The notes: a model not told the origin generated them from the letters alone. Numbered from the stretch's first letter, positions 1 through 9,585 are shown. The stretch: DNA of 64,000 bases from Anaerocolumna sp. MB42-C2 (GCF_030913705.1 NZ_CP133190.1:2108001-2172000), one strand, 5' to 3'. Numbers and translations are program-made.

Positions 1-580
1 ACTCATTCAGGTTTTGAATGATCGTTATATAAGCTTTGTCTTCTTCATTTAACATACGGGCTACGTTGTAAGGTACGGATAAATCATAAAAATACTTCTC
101 CGTTTTACGGTCTAATACTTTTAATTTGGAATCCAACTTTAAACTGAAGTTCTGATCACCGGTAAATGCTGATAACAGAATACGGAAAGTTTCTCCCGAT
201 ACTGCCTTTTCCGTTAATATCACTTCGCGGTGATTGACATCCAGACCTTGTCTTACTTCACCGTTCACATAAAATAAAAATTGTGGATTGGTAGCATCCC
301 ATAAACCTTCTTTTCCCGTAGTTACTTCATAAACCACACACTTACTTTTAAAATTATCCGGTATTGTAACAACCGTTTCAAACCAGTAAAACTCCCGATG
401 TCCGCCCCAAATCTGCTGGTGATTGAAATCCGACCAGCTTGAAGTATCAAGATTCTTCACATCCTGAAACCGTTCATCGGTACGAATCATCTTATAATCT
501 GTAATATCAACCTGTTCCTGATACACCAGTTCCTGCAGATATTCCAGCAGTTTACCTATTCTTTCCTTAATAAGTACCAT
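1..580 (-). CDS. Alpha-mannosidase, GH38 family, N-terminal part (gene runs off the window)
   Basis: This is the first 193 codons of a gene that continues past the left edge. It starts at an ATG preceded by AGGAGG. The visible protein contains WGGHREFYWFETVVTIP and ATNPQFLFYVNGE followed by GLDVNHRE, the N-terminal beta-domain pattern of clostridial GH38 alpha-mannosidases. These enzymes release terminal mannose from alpha-mannosides or N-glycan fragments, normally in the cytoplasm because no signal peptide is present. The catalytic domain is not visible, so activity cannot be judged. Neighbouring GH130 genes and an ABC importer fit a mannoside-utilisation locus. Confidence 0.8.
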   Translation of the reverse strand, partial: MVLIKERIGKLLEYLQELVYQEQVDITDYKMIRTDERFQDVKNLDTSSWSDFNHQQIWGGHREFYWFETVVTIPDNFKSKCVVYEVTTGKEGLWDATNPQFLFYVNGEVRQGLDVNHREVILTEKAVSGETFRILLSAFTGDQNFSLKLDSKLKVLDRKTEKYFYDLSVPYNVARMLNEEDKAYITIIQNLNE

Positions 581-1056
581 TTTTACCTCCTGATTTAGAT
601 ATTTATTTTAGCGAATCTGTTCTTTTAGATACCCATATGAGTATTTTACATACACTTAACTCATTATGATATATCTATGCTACCACTTTGGGATTAATCT
701 GTACATTCCATAATTTTAAAAAAGGGGTATATTTTTAAACTGATTCTAGCAACAAACTTTTTTCATAATTTAATCCATACAGGTAATATAAGAAAGAAAC
801 CGGTTGACCAGACACTAGTACTGATGCTTTCGCAGATTACATTATTCAGCCAAAGGAAAGGGTGGCATTACATAATCTGGATTGACCTTATTATCCTCTG
901 GAAATTTTCTGTGGGTACAGGACATTCCAAAAGAAAGGAATATATAAGATGTTCATCTAACATTACTCCTCTTGAATATCTTCTCGTATTAATAAATAAA
1001 TTAGATAACCATGCAAATTCTATGAATTCATTTTATCCTTTGTTTGCCTGTTACAC
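581..1056. other. Intergenic region without a recognised gene
   Basis: These 476 bases are AT-rich. A 106-codon open frame on the + strand at 824-1144 has no ribosome site, no recognisable motif and runs into the GH130 gene, so it was not accepted. The leader and promoter of the alpha-mannosidase gene must lie at the left end. No strong promoter or hairpin was recognised. Confidence 0.4.
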
Positions 1057-2013
1057 TTACGATACAGGATATTTCATAAGTTCAGCTAGCAATTCATTTA
1101 TGTTAATTTTTGCTGAGGCTATATATTTATCAGCGGCACCATAATATAAGTTTAATTGACCGTCAAGAATATATGCCCCCTCAGGAAAAACAACATTACT
1201 GACATCACCGGATATTTCATATTCTTTTGTAGGCTCTAAAAGTGGGTAAGGTAAACGAGCGATGACATTGGCCGGATTTTTCAAATCAAGGAGTGCTGCA
1301 CTGCATCGATATACTTTTTCATCATCTACCCCATGATACAATAACAGCCAACCTTTATCCGTTTTCAGCGGAGGTGTACTTCCACCGATTTTTTGATTTT
1401 CCCAATTATACTTTCTTTTCATGATGATTGAAGCATTTATTCTGTCTTCATAACCAATCCAGGAATCTTTCGAAAGTAATTCATCAAAGCTATTAAAATA
1501 ATCTAATTGGATATTTGGTGATATTCTATGTATATATGCAATCTTTCCATCAATTCTTTCAGGTAAAATAAAAGCATCTTTATCATAACCGAAATGCTCT
1601 ATAACACCCAGTTTTTCATATCGATCAAAATCTTCTGTTCTAGCTATAGCTACTCTTGCTTTAATTCCGTCATATGCCGTATAAAAAATATAAATATTAT
1701 TTTCGAATTCAACGATCCGCGGATCTTCACAGCCTTTTACCTCATAAGGCAGCGTAGGGAATATTACTTTTTTGTTTGAATCATATAATATATTATTATT
1801 CGTATCAAGCCTTGCATAACCAATGGAAGAAATATAGTTTTGTCCATCTTTTATATCACTGTTTGTTGCCCTGTATAACATATGAATTATCCCGTCTTTA
1901 TAATAGATACCGGGATTAAACCGGGCATAACATCCCAGTTGATCTTTCAGTGGTTTCATTACAATTCCTGTTTTTTCAAATTTAATCATATCAGTACCAA
2001 TTGCCCAAAACAT
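1057..2013 (-). CDS. GH130-family mannoside phosphorylase
   Basis: The 318-residue protein has the GH130 five-bladed propeller signatures: ARFNPGIYYKDGIIHMLYRA near the N-terminus, CEDPRI in the middle, STPPLKTDKGWLLLYHG, and a C-terminal FPEGAYILDGQLNLYYGAAD. GH130 enzymes phosphorolyse beta-1,4-linked mannosides (Man-Glc, mannooligosaccharides or Man-GlcNAc) and yield mannose 1-phosphate. The exact substrate cannot be read here. The start is uncertain, because no good ribosome site precedes the first ATG and the Met at codon 9 is an alternative. It lies downstream of the binding-protein gene on the same strand, 217 bases away, with a large inverted repeat between. Confidence 0.85.
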   Translation of the reverse strand: MFWAIGTDMIKFEKTGIVMKPLKDQLGCYARFNPGIYYKDGIIHMLYRATNSDIKDGQNYISSIGYARLDTNNNILYDSNKKVIFPTLPYEVKGCEDPRIVEFENNIYIFYTAYDGIKARVAIARTEDFDRYEKLGVIEHFGYDKDAFILPERIDGKIAYIHRISPNIQLDYFNSFDELLSKDSWIGYEDRINASIIMKRKYNWENQKIGGSTPPLKTDKGWLLLYHGVDDEKVYRCSAALLDLKNPANVIARLPYPLLEPTKEYEISGDVSNVVFPEGAYILDGQLNLYYGAADKYIASAKININELLAELMKYPVS

Positions 2014-2112
2014 TTAAAAATGTGTCTGCCGGTAGATAGTTGGAAGCGGGAGGCAGAGGCAGCATTATCCTTTATTTTGAATTTTTCCAACTTAGCTCTT
2101 ATAAAGAAATCA

Positions 2113-2160
2113 GGTAATTGCGATTGATTAATTTTCTAACCAATTAATTTCGCAATTACC
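2113..2160. repeat. Inverted repeat between binding-protein gene and GH130 gene
   Basis: The left arm GGTAATTGCGA and right arm TCGCAATTACC pair perfectly, and an inner ATTAATT pair extends the stem. It lies between two genes of the same direction. No long T tract follows on either strand, so it may be a transcript-stabilising stem or weak terminator rather than a full terminator. Confidence 0.6.
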
Positions 2161-2230
2161 ATTAAAGATTAGGGTGTCCCTTGAATCTAGTAAAGGGAGG
2201 GTAAACATTTCGTATCATTTTCCGCTATAT

Positions 2231-3814
2231 TTACTTTGCTGCATCATAATCTTCCATCCACTGAACATATTCTGTATTCATAGCTTCAGCAGCCGGAAAA
2301 TAGGTATTGTTTAAAAATTCTTCGAACGTTTTAAGATCCGTTTCACCAACAATATATTGAACTTCCATCTGCGATAATTTCGTTATTAAATCCGGATTAT
2401 CCGCCGAAAAAGTAGTATATAAAGGAGCTTTAATTGATGGAACCCTGATGCCTGTAACAACGGATTTCATGGCATTATAATCGTTATAATATTTATCCAG
2501 ACGTTCTTTTGTTGTTGCATTTTCAACAATCGCCGAAGAACCATCTTTTGCATAGGTAAATGTAAAATAAGAACTTGTTATGCCCTTTAATGTATTTTCC
2601 TGTTCCGCCGTTCTGTCCACAGATCTGCTCTCGTAGTCATAAGAATTGTAATCTACCCCTTCTCTTCCTAAAGACATCAATACAAATCCATCCTTTGACA
2701 TACCGTAATCAAGTAATTCCAGACATTTATCCACATCCGCATCCGCTGAAATCATCCACGCTCCCCACATAGACGGGGTTATGTAACTGTTTCTTTCTCC
2801 TTTATCATTCGCAGGCGGTCCTATATAGGTAAATCTCTCACATGCATCCGGTGTATTAGCTAACAGACCCATAACATCCACCTGATGTCCGACTTTGATT
2901 CCGGCCGTACCAGCCGCCAGTTTTTCGTCATCCACAGCATATTCATTGGTAAAAAATTCAGGATCCAGAGCTCCGTCAGCATATAGATCACGTAAATAGG
3001 TTAAATAAGGAATGTATCCACTCTTTTTTTGTCCGATTTTATACTGTCCGTCTGTATCTTTAATTCCGTCAACCACTCCAAAAGCAGTTTTAATTGGAAT
3101 CATATCAACAAAGGTACCCATAGCGTAAGATAGTCCATAAGTATCATCTTTACCGTTTTTATCAGGATCGTTATGCGTAAACTGATGTGCAACCTCTTTT
3201 AATTCCTGTAAGTTTGTCGGAGCTTTCAGCCCTAAATTATCGAGCCATTGCTGATTAATAATAAAACCCCAGTAATTATCGACATTACATTTGGGAATCG
3301 CCTGGATTTTACCAGTTTTTGTAGAACGAATAGCATTCCAATAGTCTTCCGGCACCGTAGCCATGATATTAGGATAATTCTGAATCTTATCATCCAGTTC
3401 TGCTAATAACCCGTCTCCTGCCCACTGTTCATAATTTTTATCCGCACCACCCCAGTTATAAATGATATCCGGAATATTGCCGGCTGCCATTGATATCTGG
3501 AGCTTTTCATTATAATTATTGATGGGAGGTGCTTCATATTCAATATCAACATTCAATTTATCTTCCAATTCTTTTAGAATCGGATTGTCCTCCACAATTA
3601 CCTCTGCATTTACCCTGTTCAGGATATGAATTTTTACCGGCTTACCTTTTTCTTTATTCTGTTCGACGTTGTTTTCTTTCGCCGTACTGCCGGCCCCCGA
3701 TGTAACTGCAGAATCTTTGGCAGTATCTGACTTCTGGCAACCGTTAAATATTGTTAATGTCATTGCCATAATACAAGTTATTGCCGCCAGTTTTTTGAAC
3801 ATAATTTTTTTCAC
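2231..3814 (-). CDS. Lipoprotein sugar-binding protein of an Lpl-type ABC importer
   Basis: The 527-residue protein has a lipoprotein signal peptide with Cys26 in FNGC, then a Ser/Thr/Lys-rich linker and a large extracellular solute-binding fold (family 1, LplA-like size). It starts with GTG, supported by GGAGGG 8-9 bases upstream. It would capture oligosaccharides outside the membrane for the two permeases encoded at 6419-8369. Those permeases are transcribed the other way, beyond the AraC-type regulator, so the transporter genes are split over two transcripts. The mannoside enzymes nearby suggest a mannose-containing ligand, by inference. Confidence 0.85.
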   Translation of the reverse strand: MKKIMFKKLAAITCIMAMTLTIFNGCQKSDTAKDSAVTSGAGSTAKENNVEQNKEKGKPVKIHILNRVNAEVIVEDNPILKELEDKLNVDIEYEAPPINNYNEKLQISMAAGNIPDIIYNWGGADKNYEQWAGDGLLAELDDKIQNYPNIMATVPEDYWNAIRSTKTGKIQAIPKCNVDNYWGFIINQQWLDNLGLKAPTNLQELKEVAHQFTHNDPDKNGKDDTYGLSYAMGTFVDMIPIKTAFGVVDGIKDTDGQYKIGQKKSGYIPYLTYLRDLYADGALDPEFFTNEYAVDDEKLAAGTAGIKVGHQVDVMGLLANTPDACERFTYIGPPANDKGERNSYITPSMWGAWMISADADVDKCLELLDYGMSKDGFVLMSLGREGVDYNSYDYESRSVDRTAEQENTLKGITSSYFTFTYAKDGSSAIVENATTKERLDKYYNDYNAMKSVVTGIRVPSIKAPLYTTFSADNPDLITKLSQMEVQYIVGETDLKTFEEFLNNTYFPAAEAMNTEYVQWMEDYDAAK

Positions 3815-3978
3815 AATAAATCCCTCCTAATAGTTTGTTTCATAATTACTGGTTTTAAAAATTTACCATTATAATGTTTACCCCGTTTCCTTTCACAAGC
3901 CAAATTATATTTAGCCGTATGCACAAAGTAAATGACAAAGATGACTTACAATAACACAACATGTCACTTATATCCTTA

Positions 3979-6078
3979 TCATGCATTATTGTTATTTATT
4001 TGCATTTCTCTAAATTGACCGGGTGTAATTCCTTCCATATTTTTAAATACCTTAATAAAATAATGAGCATAACTAAAGCCTGTACGGTGGGATATTTCTT
4101 CCACAGTTAACATAGTGGTAGATAATAATTCCTTTGCAAGAGATATCTTTTTCATGTTTACATAATCATTAAAGCTATAGGAGGTTTCTTCTTTAATTAA
4201 TTTTGCCAGGTAGTTTCGGTTCATATTAAACTGATAGGATATGGAGTTCAAATTAAAATCATTTTCAGTCAGATTGGAATCAATGTATTCAATTATGGCT
4301 TCATTTATGATACTTTCGTTGTTTGGGTTTTTCTTTGCTATCTCAGAACATATGGATTGTATAAAATTAAGCAATATATCATGGATCTGACTCCTGCTGT
4401 GAATATTTTTCATATCGGAAGAACCGGATGTTTTTATAGATATGGGAAGAGAAGATATCCGTGTCAGTATTTCATTCTGTAACTGGTAAATGTAATTTTT
4501 GATCTGTATATCTGTTAATAAACCGCCCTCCTCAAAAATATGTTTTAAGAATTTCTCGGTGTAAAAGATACATCCTTCCGTATTTTTGACCAGCAGATTA
4601 TTGATTAACTGTTTCTCCAATTCCACCGGATATATGATGGGGCTTTTCCTTTCCTGGAACCAGCGGTAATTTATAATATGATCTGTAATGGACAACTTAT
4701 ACTGCTGTATTTCATCACATTCCATATATGCAATAGAAAGAAGCGCAGGGTCTGTTTTACCGGAACTGACAGCAATATACACTTGCTGATAGTATTTTTC
4801 GTTGAGTTTCTGGTAAAACTGCCGCAAATAGTTATCGGTAAGCTGTTCCATTACGGAGTTGTTATTGTAATTTACAATAATGGCAACCCGATTACTAAAG
4901 ATGGAAATAGGTTTCATTACTAAATTTCCTGCCGGAGCCGATAATTCTTCCAGTATTAAGGATACCGTTTTATAAATCTCCAGCTGATTATCGTTTACAT
5001 CAATTAATAAAAGACTGTAATTATTATATTTAAAGAACTTTTCCATATTAGATGCCATAGGAAGTAATTTATCTTTTCCGTGACAGGAACCGGTCAGCAT
5101 ATCTTTCATTAATTTATCATTATAATCGGTAAGTACCTCTTTAATTGGTTTTGTTGTAAAACACAATATAATATAAGCAATAATAACTGCAGTAACAAAT
5201 AATAAAAGAATGATTACCAGTAGAAAATAGTTATTGAACATTTTGCTGAAATTAAAGGAAAAGGGAACCTGCACATAAAAATAACTTTTTAGAGATGAAG
5301 AATAGGTAACCGCATCCATTACCCCGACTTTTTTATTAAGAACAGACCAGAAGCTTCTGCTTGGGAAAGCATTGTCAATTTCCTTTTGCTTTTTCATAAT
5401 GCTTTTGTTTAAATTATTATAATCCCTGGAAATTAATATTTTATTATTTTCATCATATACATATAGGTTTATCTCTTTATCACCGGTATTAGACTTCATA
5501 ACATCTTTATATAACTGCCCTACGTCAATATTAACACTTAATACGCATCTGGCCTTTGTACCAACTGACTTTAGCGGTACAATGACGGAATAGATTAATA
5601 CGTCATTATTAACCTTGTGAGGAGGAACCGTTGTCAGATATTTAGATGTGACTGCATCTATAACCGCACGATCAAAGAACTTTTCTTTTCTGAAACAATT
5701 GCCCCGTTTCGAATCAAAAAATACCCCCTCATCCTCCGAATACAAATATACGGAATGTATGTATTGATTCCCCATAACGATTTGCTTTAATTCATCATAT
5801 AACTTAATACTGTTTGTAATTTTCAGCTTTCGCTTCTGTACTAAACTCTCAAAATCACTTTCATAAATTGCAAGTTTGTTCACCTGATCCGAAATCTGTT
5901 TTATCACCAATTCAAACGATGAGCTAATTTGCTGCACAAGATTTTTATTAGTTTGCTCCATCTGCCTGATATATACTTTCTGCATCGTATTATTAAAAAG
6001 AATTATGCCAGAAATCAATATAACCAACAATAAACCTGCTATTAAAATAATAAAATACTTTCGTATCCTTTTTTCCAT
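3979..6078 (-). CDS. Membrane-anchored AraC-family transcriptional regulator
   Basis: The 699-residue protein has a transmembrane helix at about residues 8-28, an extracellular sensory region, a second helix at about 283-307, a cytoplasmic linker, and two helix-turn-helix motifs in the last 100 residues (NRNYLAKLIKEETSYSFNDY; FSYAHYFIKVFKNMEGITPG). This one-component architecture is common next to clostridial sugar transporters. It probably senses the substrate or the loaded binding protein and activates the flanking transporter and GH130 genes. It lies between the divergent binding-protein and permease genes. Two start-proximal Lys/Arg residues fit an N-in topology. Confidence 0.88.
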   Translation of the reverse strand: MEKRIRKYFIILIAGLLLVILISGIILFNNTMQKVYIRQMEQTNKNLVQQISSSFELVIKQISDQVNKLAIYESDFESLVQKRKLKITNSIKLYDELKQIVMGNQYIHSVYLYSEDEGVFFDSKRGNCFRKEKFFDRAVIDAVTSKYLTTVPPHKVNNDVLIYSVIVPLKSVGTKARCVLSVNIDVGQLYKDVMKSNTGDKEINLYVYDENNKILISRDYNNLNKSIMKKQKEIDNAFPSRSFWSVLNKKVGVMDAVTYSSSLKSYFYVQVPFSFNFSKMFNNYFLLVIILLLFVTAVIIAYIILCFTTKPIKEVLTDYNDKLMKDMLTGSCHGKDKLLPMASNMEKFFKYNNYSLLLIDVNDNQLEIYKTVSLILEELSAPAGNLVMKPISIFSNRVAIIVNYNNNSVMEQLTDNYLRQFYQKLNEKYYQQVYIAVSSGKTDPALLSIAYMECDEIQQYKLSITDHIINYRWFQERKSPIIYPVELEKQLINNLLVKNTEGCIFYTEKFLKHIFEEGGLLTDIQIKNYIYQLQNEILTRISSLPISIKTSGSSDMKNIHSRSQIHDILLNFIQSICSEIAKKNPNNESIINEAIIEYIDSNLTENDFNLNSISYQFNMNRNYLAKLIKEETSYSFNDYVNMKKISLAKELLSTTMLTVEEISHRTGFSYAHYFIKVFKNMEGITPGQFREMQINNNNA

Positions 6079-6418
6079 TAATATCTCCTCCGATTATACT
6101 AATAATATAGATGATTGGGAAGCAATTTAGTCGAAGATAACTGAAACCAGAAACAAATATCAATTCTATGGTATATTCTCCAAACTATATAGTTTCGCAA
6201 TTGTCTAGATAAAGTCAGTATAAAAGGGGACAAATGATTATTCAATAACATTTATAAACTGAATAACACTTTTGCATAACATTTATTTATTGTTCCATTA
6301 ACCTAACTATTCTTTTGTTAATACTGAATTATGTTATATACAGGCATTATTTCTATTTACTTGACTATTTGGCTCACCTATAATGATGACAAAATTGTAA
6401 TTCAGAAAGGAAAACGTA
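6079..6418. promoter_or_regulatory. Divergent regulatory region between AraC regulator and permease genes
   Basis: This 340-base AT-rich region must carry the promoters for both directions. A TATAAT at 6379-6384 with TTTACT at 6356-6361 (17-base spacing) is a plausible + strand promoter for the permeases. At 6183-6200 the palindrome AAACTATATAGTTT is followed by CGCAAT; a near-identical block occurs at 17820-17838. No gene was seen. Confidence 0.5.
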
Positions 6419-7390
6419 ATGGGTATGTTTAAAAAAAATGCGGACTCATTTGAAGGAATGAGTCAAAATCTTATAATCCCCAAAAAACAAAATCTCGGGA
6501 GTTATATAAAAAGGAAACGGTATTTATACCTTATGTTAATACCTGCATTGCTTTATTTTTTAATATTTAATTATGCACCAATGTATGGTATCCTGATTGC
6601 CTTTAAGGACTTCAGCTTTAAAAAAGGGATCTGGGGCAGTGACTGGATCGGGATAGAAAATTTCAGGTACATGTTTCAATTGGATAACTTCTATACGGTA
6701 TTTAAAAATTCAATACTGTTAAGCTTTTTAAGAATCCTCTTTACATTTCCCATACCGGTACTTTTGGCGCTGCTGTTAAATGATATAAAAAGTTCAAAGT
6801 ACCAGAAAGTTATACAGACTCTGTTCTACCTGCCTCATTTTGTTTCCTGGGTAGTAATCGGCGGTATTCTGATTAATTTCTTATCACCGGTTAACGGAGT
6901 TATCAATATCCTGATTCAATCTCTGGGAGGTCATCCGGTTTTTTTTCTGGCTGAAGATAAATACTTTAATCCCATTGTTATTTTGACTAGTATATGGAAA
7001 GATTCCGGTTGGGGTACTATCATTTATTTGGCGGCAATTACGGGAATTTCCAACGATTTATACGAAGCAGCCAGGATTGATGGGGCGAATAAGTTAAAAT
7101 GCCTTAGATATATTACCCTGCCCTGTATTAAGTCAACCGTCGTTATTATGTTAATCCTAAGGCTCGGCAGCATTATGAATAATGGTTTTGAACAAATCTT
7201 TATTTTACAGAATTCCAAAAATCTTGGTGTATCCGAAGTATTTGAAACTTATACTTACCGCCTAGGCCTTCTTGGCGGAAGATATTCTTTTGCAACGACG
7301 GTAGGATTGTTTACTTCCGTAATAGGAATTATCTTCCTGTTAGCAAGTAATAAGATAGCCAATAAAATGGGGGAAGAGGGAATCTGGTAA
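6419..7390 (+). CDS. ABC transporter permease, LplB-type (CUT1 sugar importer)
   Basis: This 323-residue membrane protein has about six hydrophobic segments and the EAA-loop motif EAARIDGANKLKCLRYI, which contacts the ATPase. The ribosome site AAAGGAAAA precedes the ATG. With the permease at 7446 it forms the channel of an importer for complex sugars. Length and order match LplB/YtcP pairs. No ATP-binding gene is present, as is usual for this type, whose ATPase is shared and encoded elsewhere. Confidence 0.9.
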   Translation: MGMFKKNADSFEGMSQNLIIPKKQNLGSYIKRKRYLYLMLIPALLYFLIFNYAPMYGILIAFKDFSFKKGIWGSDWIGIENFRYMFQLDNFYTVFKNSILLSFLRILFTFPIPVLLALLLNDIKSSKYQKVIQTLFYLPHFVSWVVIGGILINFLSPVNGVINILIQSLGGHPVFFLAEDKYFNPIVILTSIWKDSGWGTIIYLAAITGISNDLYEAARIDGANKLKCLRYITLPCIKSTVVIMLILRLGSIMNNGFEQIFILQNSKNLGVSEVFETYTYRLGLLGGRYSFATTVGLFTSVIGIIFLLASNKIANKMGEEGIW

Positions 7391-7445
7391 CGGAGAATGA
7401 AGATCAACTCCCAAATATCAAAAAAGAAAAGGACGGCTTCTATTT

Positions 7446-8369
7446 ATGAAAAAAGAAAAGATATATACGAAAAATAAACGCAGTTTTTTAACCCGGTTAA
7501 AGAATATGACACCAGCCGATATCTTTTATCAGATTTTTGTCTATGTTATTGTGACCGCTTTTGCAGTTATCTGCTTCTATCCATTATTATATGTATTTGC
7601 AATTTCCATTACTCCTTATACGGAATATCTGGAAAATCCCCTTAAATTAATTCCGGGTACCCTCGACTTATCAGCTTATAATAAATTGCTGCATTTGCCG
7701 TTGATTTATTCCGGATACCGGGTAACCATATTCATTACAGTAACAGGAACTTTATTAAATATCTTTTTATTGTGTATCACTGCATACCCTTTATCCAAAA
7801 AAGATTTAAAGGGCAGAAATATTATTCTTGCCCTAATTACCTTTACCATGTTTTTTAACGGCGGATTAATTCCTAATTTTTACATCATCCGCAGTCTTCA
7901 TTTATACGACACCATATGGTCCTTAATACTTCCCGGATGCCTTGGAGCTTATAACTTAATCTTAATGAAAAACTTTATCACAAGCATTCCCGCCAGTCTG
8001 GAAGAATCTGCCTATATTGACGGAGCCACTGAGTTTCAGGTATTATGGAAAATTATTGTCCCTTTATCGAAACCGGCTATAGCAACTTTTGTAATCTTCC
8101 ATGTGGTAAGTCAATGGAATTCCTACTTTAATGCAATCATCTATACAACAAAACGGAGCTTATGGCCATTAATGCTGGTACTGCGTGAAATGGTGGTAGA
8201 TGACGGCATGGCACTTGCCAACCAGTCAACCGCTGCCGATTCATTAATTAATACATATACCTTAAAAATGGCTACTATCATTGTCTGTGTCCTTCCAATA
8301 TTATGTATCTATCCCTTTATGCAGCGCTACTTTACCAAAGGGTTATTAGTGGGTTCTGTAAAGGGTTAA
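7446..8369 (+). CDS. ABC transporter permease, YtcP/LplC-type (CUT1 sugar importer)
   Basis: This 307-residue permease has six predicted membrane segments and the EAA-loop motif EESAYIDGATEF. Its C-terminus KGLLVGSVKG is typical of the MalG/YtcP side of CUT1 importers. It follows its partner permease after 55 bases and precedes a GH130 gene, so the three are probably one operon. The bases of its last codons (8361-8369) can pair with 8418-8426 as part of the structured leader of the next gene. Confidence 0.9.
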   Translation: MKKEKIYTKNKRSFLTRLKNMTPADIFYQIFVYVIVTAFAVICFYPLLYVFAISITPYTEYLENPLKLIPGTLDLSAYNKLLHLPLIYSGYRVTIFITVTGTLLNIFLLCITAYPLSKKDLKGRNIILALITFTMFFNGGLIPNFYIIRSLHLYDTIWSLILPGCLGAYNLILMKNFITSIPASLEESAYIDGATEFQVLWKIIVPLSKPAIATFVIFHVVSQWNSYFNAIIYTTKRSLWPLMLVLREMVVDDGMALANQSTAADSLINTYTLKMATIIVCVLPILCIYPFMQRYFTKGLLVGSVKG

Positions 8370-8468
8370 GACAGGCGGAGATTATTAAAAAAAGAGAAAG
8401 GAGCACCACAGTGGATATTAGTCCTTCGATTTGTGGTGATGCGGATAACTATCCGCAAGTGAGATAAG
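8361..8468 (+). promoter_or_regulatory. Structured leader of the GH130 gene (candidate pseudoknot element)
   Basis: AGAAAGGA (8395-8402) is followed one base later by CACCACA (8404-8410), which pairs with TGTGGTG (8432-8438). Two bases later GCGGAT/ATCCGC (8441-8456) forms a hairpin, and the ATG lies 12 bases beyond. TTAGTCCTT (8418-8426), inside the first stem, can pair with AAGGGTTAA (8361-8369) with two G-U pairs, giving an interleaved fold. The same order occurs before galM and before the sulfatase at 55723. An 18-codon frame beginning with GTG at 8411 and ending at 8467 is also present and could be a leader peptide. Confidence 0.6.
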
Positions 8469-9470
8469 ATGAGTATAATGTTACCGGAATTAAAGTCAAG
8501 TACAGTAATTAAACGGGTAAACCAAGGAGAACCTGTTCTAAGTTCAAAGGATATGCCTTATGAAGCAGACTGTATCTTTAATGCAGGAGTAGTAAAATAT
8601 AAAGACAAATATGTTATGGCTTTCCGGAATGATTATGATTATAATGGTAAAGGCGGTTTTCGTAAATGTTTTATCGGATTGGCTTTCAGTAATGACGGAG
8701 TAAAATGGGACATAAACAAAGAACCTTTTTTAACATCCGCCGATATACATGATCCGGATGTAACCCGGGTATATGATCCACGGTTAACGGTGATTGATGA
8801 TGTATGTTATCTTTGCTTTGCCGTAGATACCAGACATGGAGTCAGAGGCGGAATTGCAGTAACGAAAGATTTAAAAACCATAGAAGTATTATCGTTAACT
8901 GCTCCTGATAACAGGAATATGGTTCTCTTTCCGGAAAAAATAGGCGGTAACTATGTGCGTTTAGAGCGGCCCTTTCCCGTTTATTCAAGAGGCGGAATTG
9001 ACCGCTTTGATACCTGGATTTCCTTTTCGCCGGATCTTCGTTATTGGGGAGATACGAAACTTTTATTAGCTGTTGAACAGGTTCCGTTTGCAAATGACAA
9101 AATCGGCCCGGGGGCACCGCCAATCAAAACAAAAGCAGGCTGGCTTACCTTATTCCATGCAGTAGATATAGACAGGACAAGAGGTAAAAACGGTTGGGAA
9201 GAGAAATGGCAGAAGCGGTATTGTGCCGGAATCATGCTTTTAGATCTGAAAGATCCAACGAAAATTATCGGTTTGTACAAAGAACCATTAATTGCACCGG
9301 AAACCAGGTATGAAACCGAAGAAGGATACCGAACTAATGTCATATTCCCGGGTGGTATGATATTAGAGGACAATGGTGAGGTAAAAATCTATTACGGTGC
9401 CTCCGATACTATAGAATGTCTTGCTACTGCCAATGTTGATGAGTTAATTGCTCTCTGTTTACCCTGCTGA
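8469..9470 (+). CDS. GH130-family mannoside phosphorylase
   Basis: The 333-residue protein carries GH130 motifs: YDPRLTVIDDVCYLCFAVDT, NMVLFPEKI, GPGAPPIKTKAGWLTLFHAVD and FPGGMILEDNGEVKIYYGASD. It would phosphorolyse beta-mannosides taken up by the adjacent importer, releasing mannose 1-phosphate in the cytoplasm. It differs clearly from the GH130 at 1057-2013, so the two probably act on different linkages or chain lengths. The ATG has no normal ribosome site just upstream. The only strong one (AAAGGAG) is about 66 bases away, across two hairpins, which is unusual. Confidence 0.87.
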   Translation: MSIMLPELKSSTVIKRVNQGEPVLSSKDMPYEADCIFNAGVVKYKDKYVMAFRNDYDYNGKGGFRKCFIGLAFSNDGVKWDINKEPFLTSADIHDPDVTRVYDPRLTVIDDVCYLCFAVDTRHGVRGGIAVTKDLKTIEVLSLTAPDNRNMVLFPEKIGGNYVRLERPFPVYSRGGIDRFDTWISFSPDLRYWGDTKLLLAVEQVPFANDKIGPGAPPIKTKAGWLTLFHAVDIDRTRGKNGWEEKWQKRYCAGIMLLDLKDPTKIIGLYKEPLIAPETRYETEEGYRTNVIFPGGMILEDNGEVKIYYGASDTIECLATANVDELIALCLPC

Positions 9471-9557
9471 GTCTACAAAATTACATCATATAAGAATTTA
9501 TTTTAGTAATACAATTTTATATATATTTTTTAATTTTACGTCAATAATAATTTAATC

Positions 9558-9585
9558 TTGATATTTTTCTGTTTTGATTTATAAT
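9558..9585 (+). promoter_or_regulatory. Promoter of the bL25 gene
   Basis: TTGATA at 9558-9563 and TATAAT at 9580-9585 are separated by 16 bases, close to the sigma-A consensus. The gene starts 134 bases downstream with AAGGAGG at 9703-9709. The rest of the 9471-9718 gap is AT-rich and shows nothing else. Confidence 0.6.

Noticed and set aside
824..1144. 106-codon open frame on the + strand
   Set aside because: It has no ribosome site, no recognisable domain, and its second part overlaps the 3' end of the GH130 gene on the other strand.
8361..8468. Known riboswitch class (c-di-GMP, preQ1, fluoride, SAM-II) for the leader elements
   Set aside because: The conserved bases of these classes as I know them were not found; only the helix arrangement with AGAAAGGA is shared among the copies.
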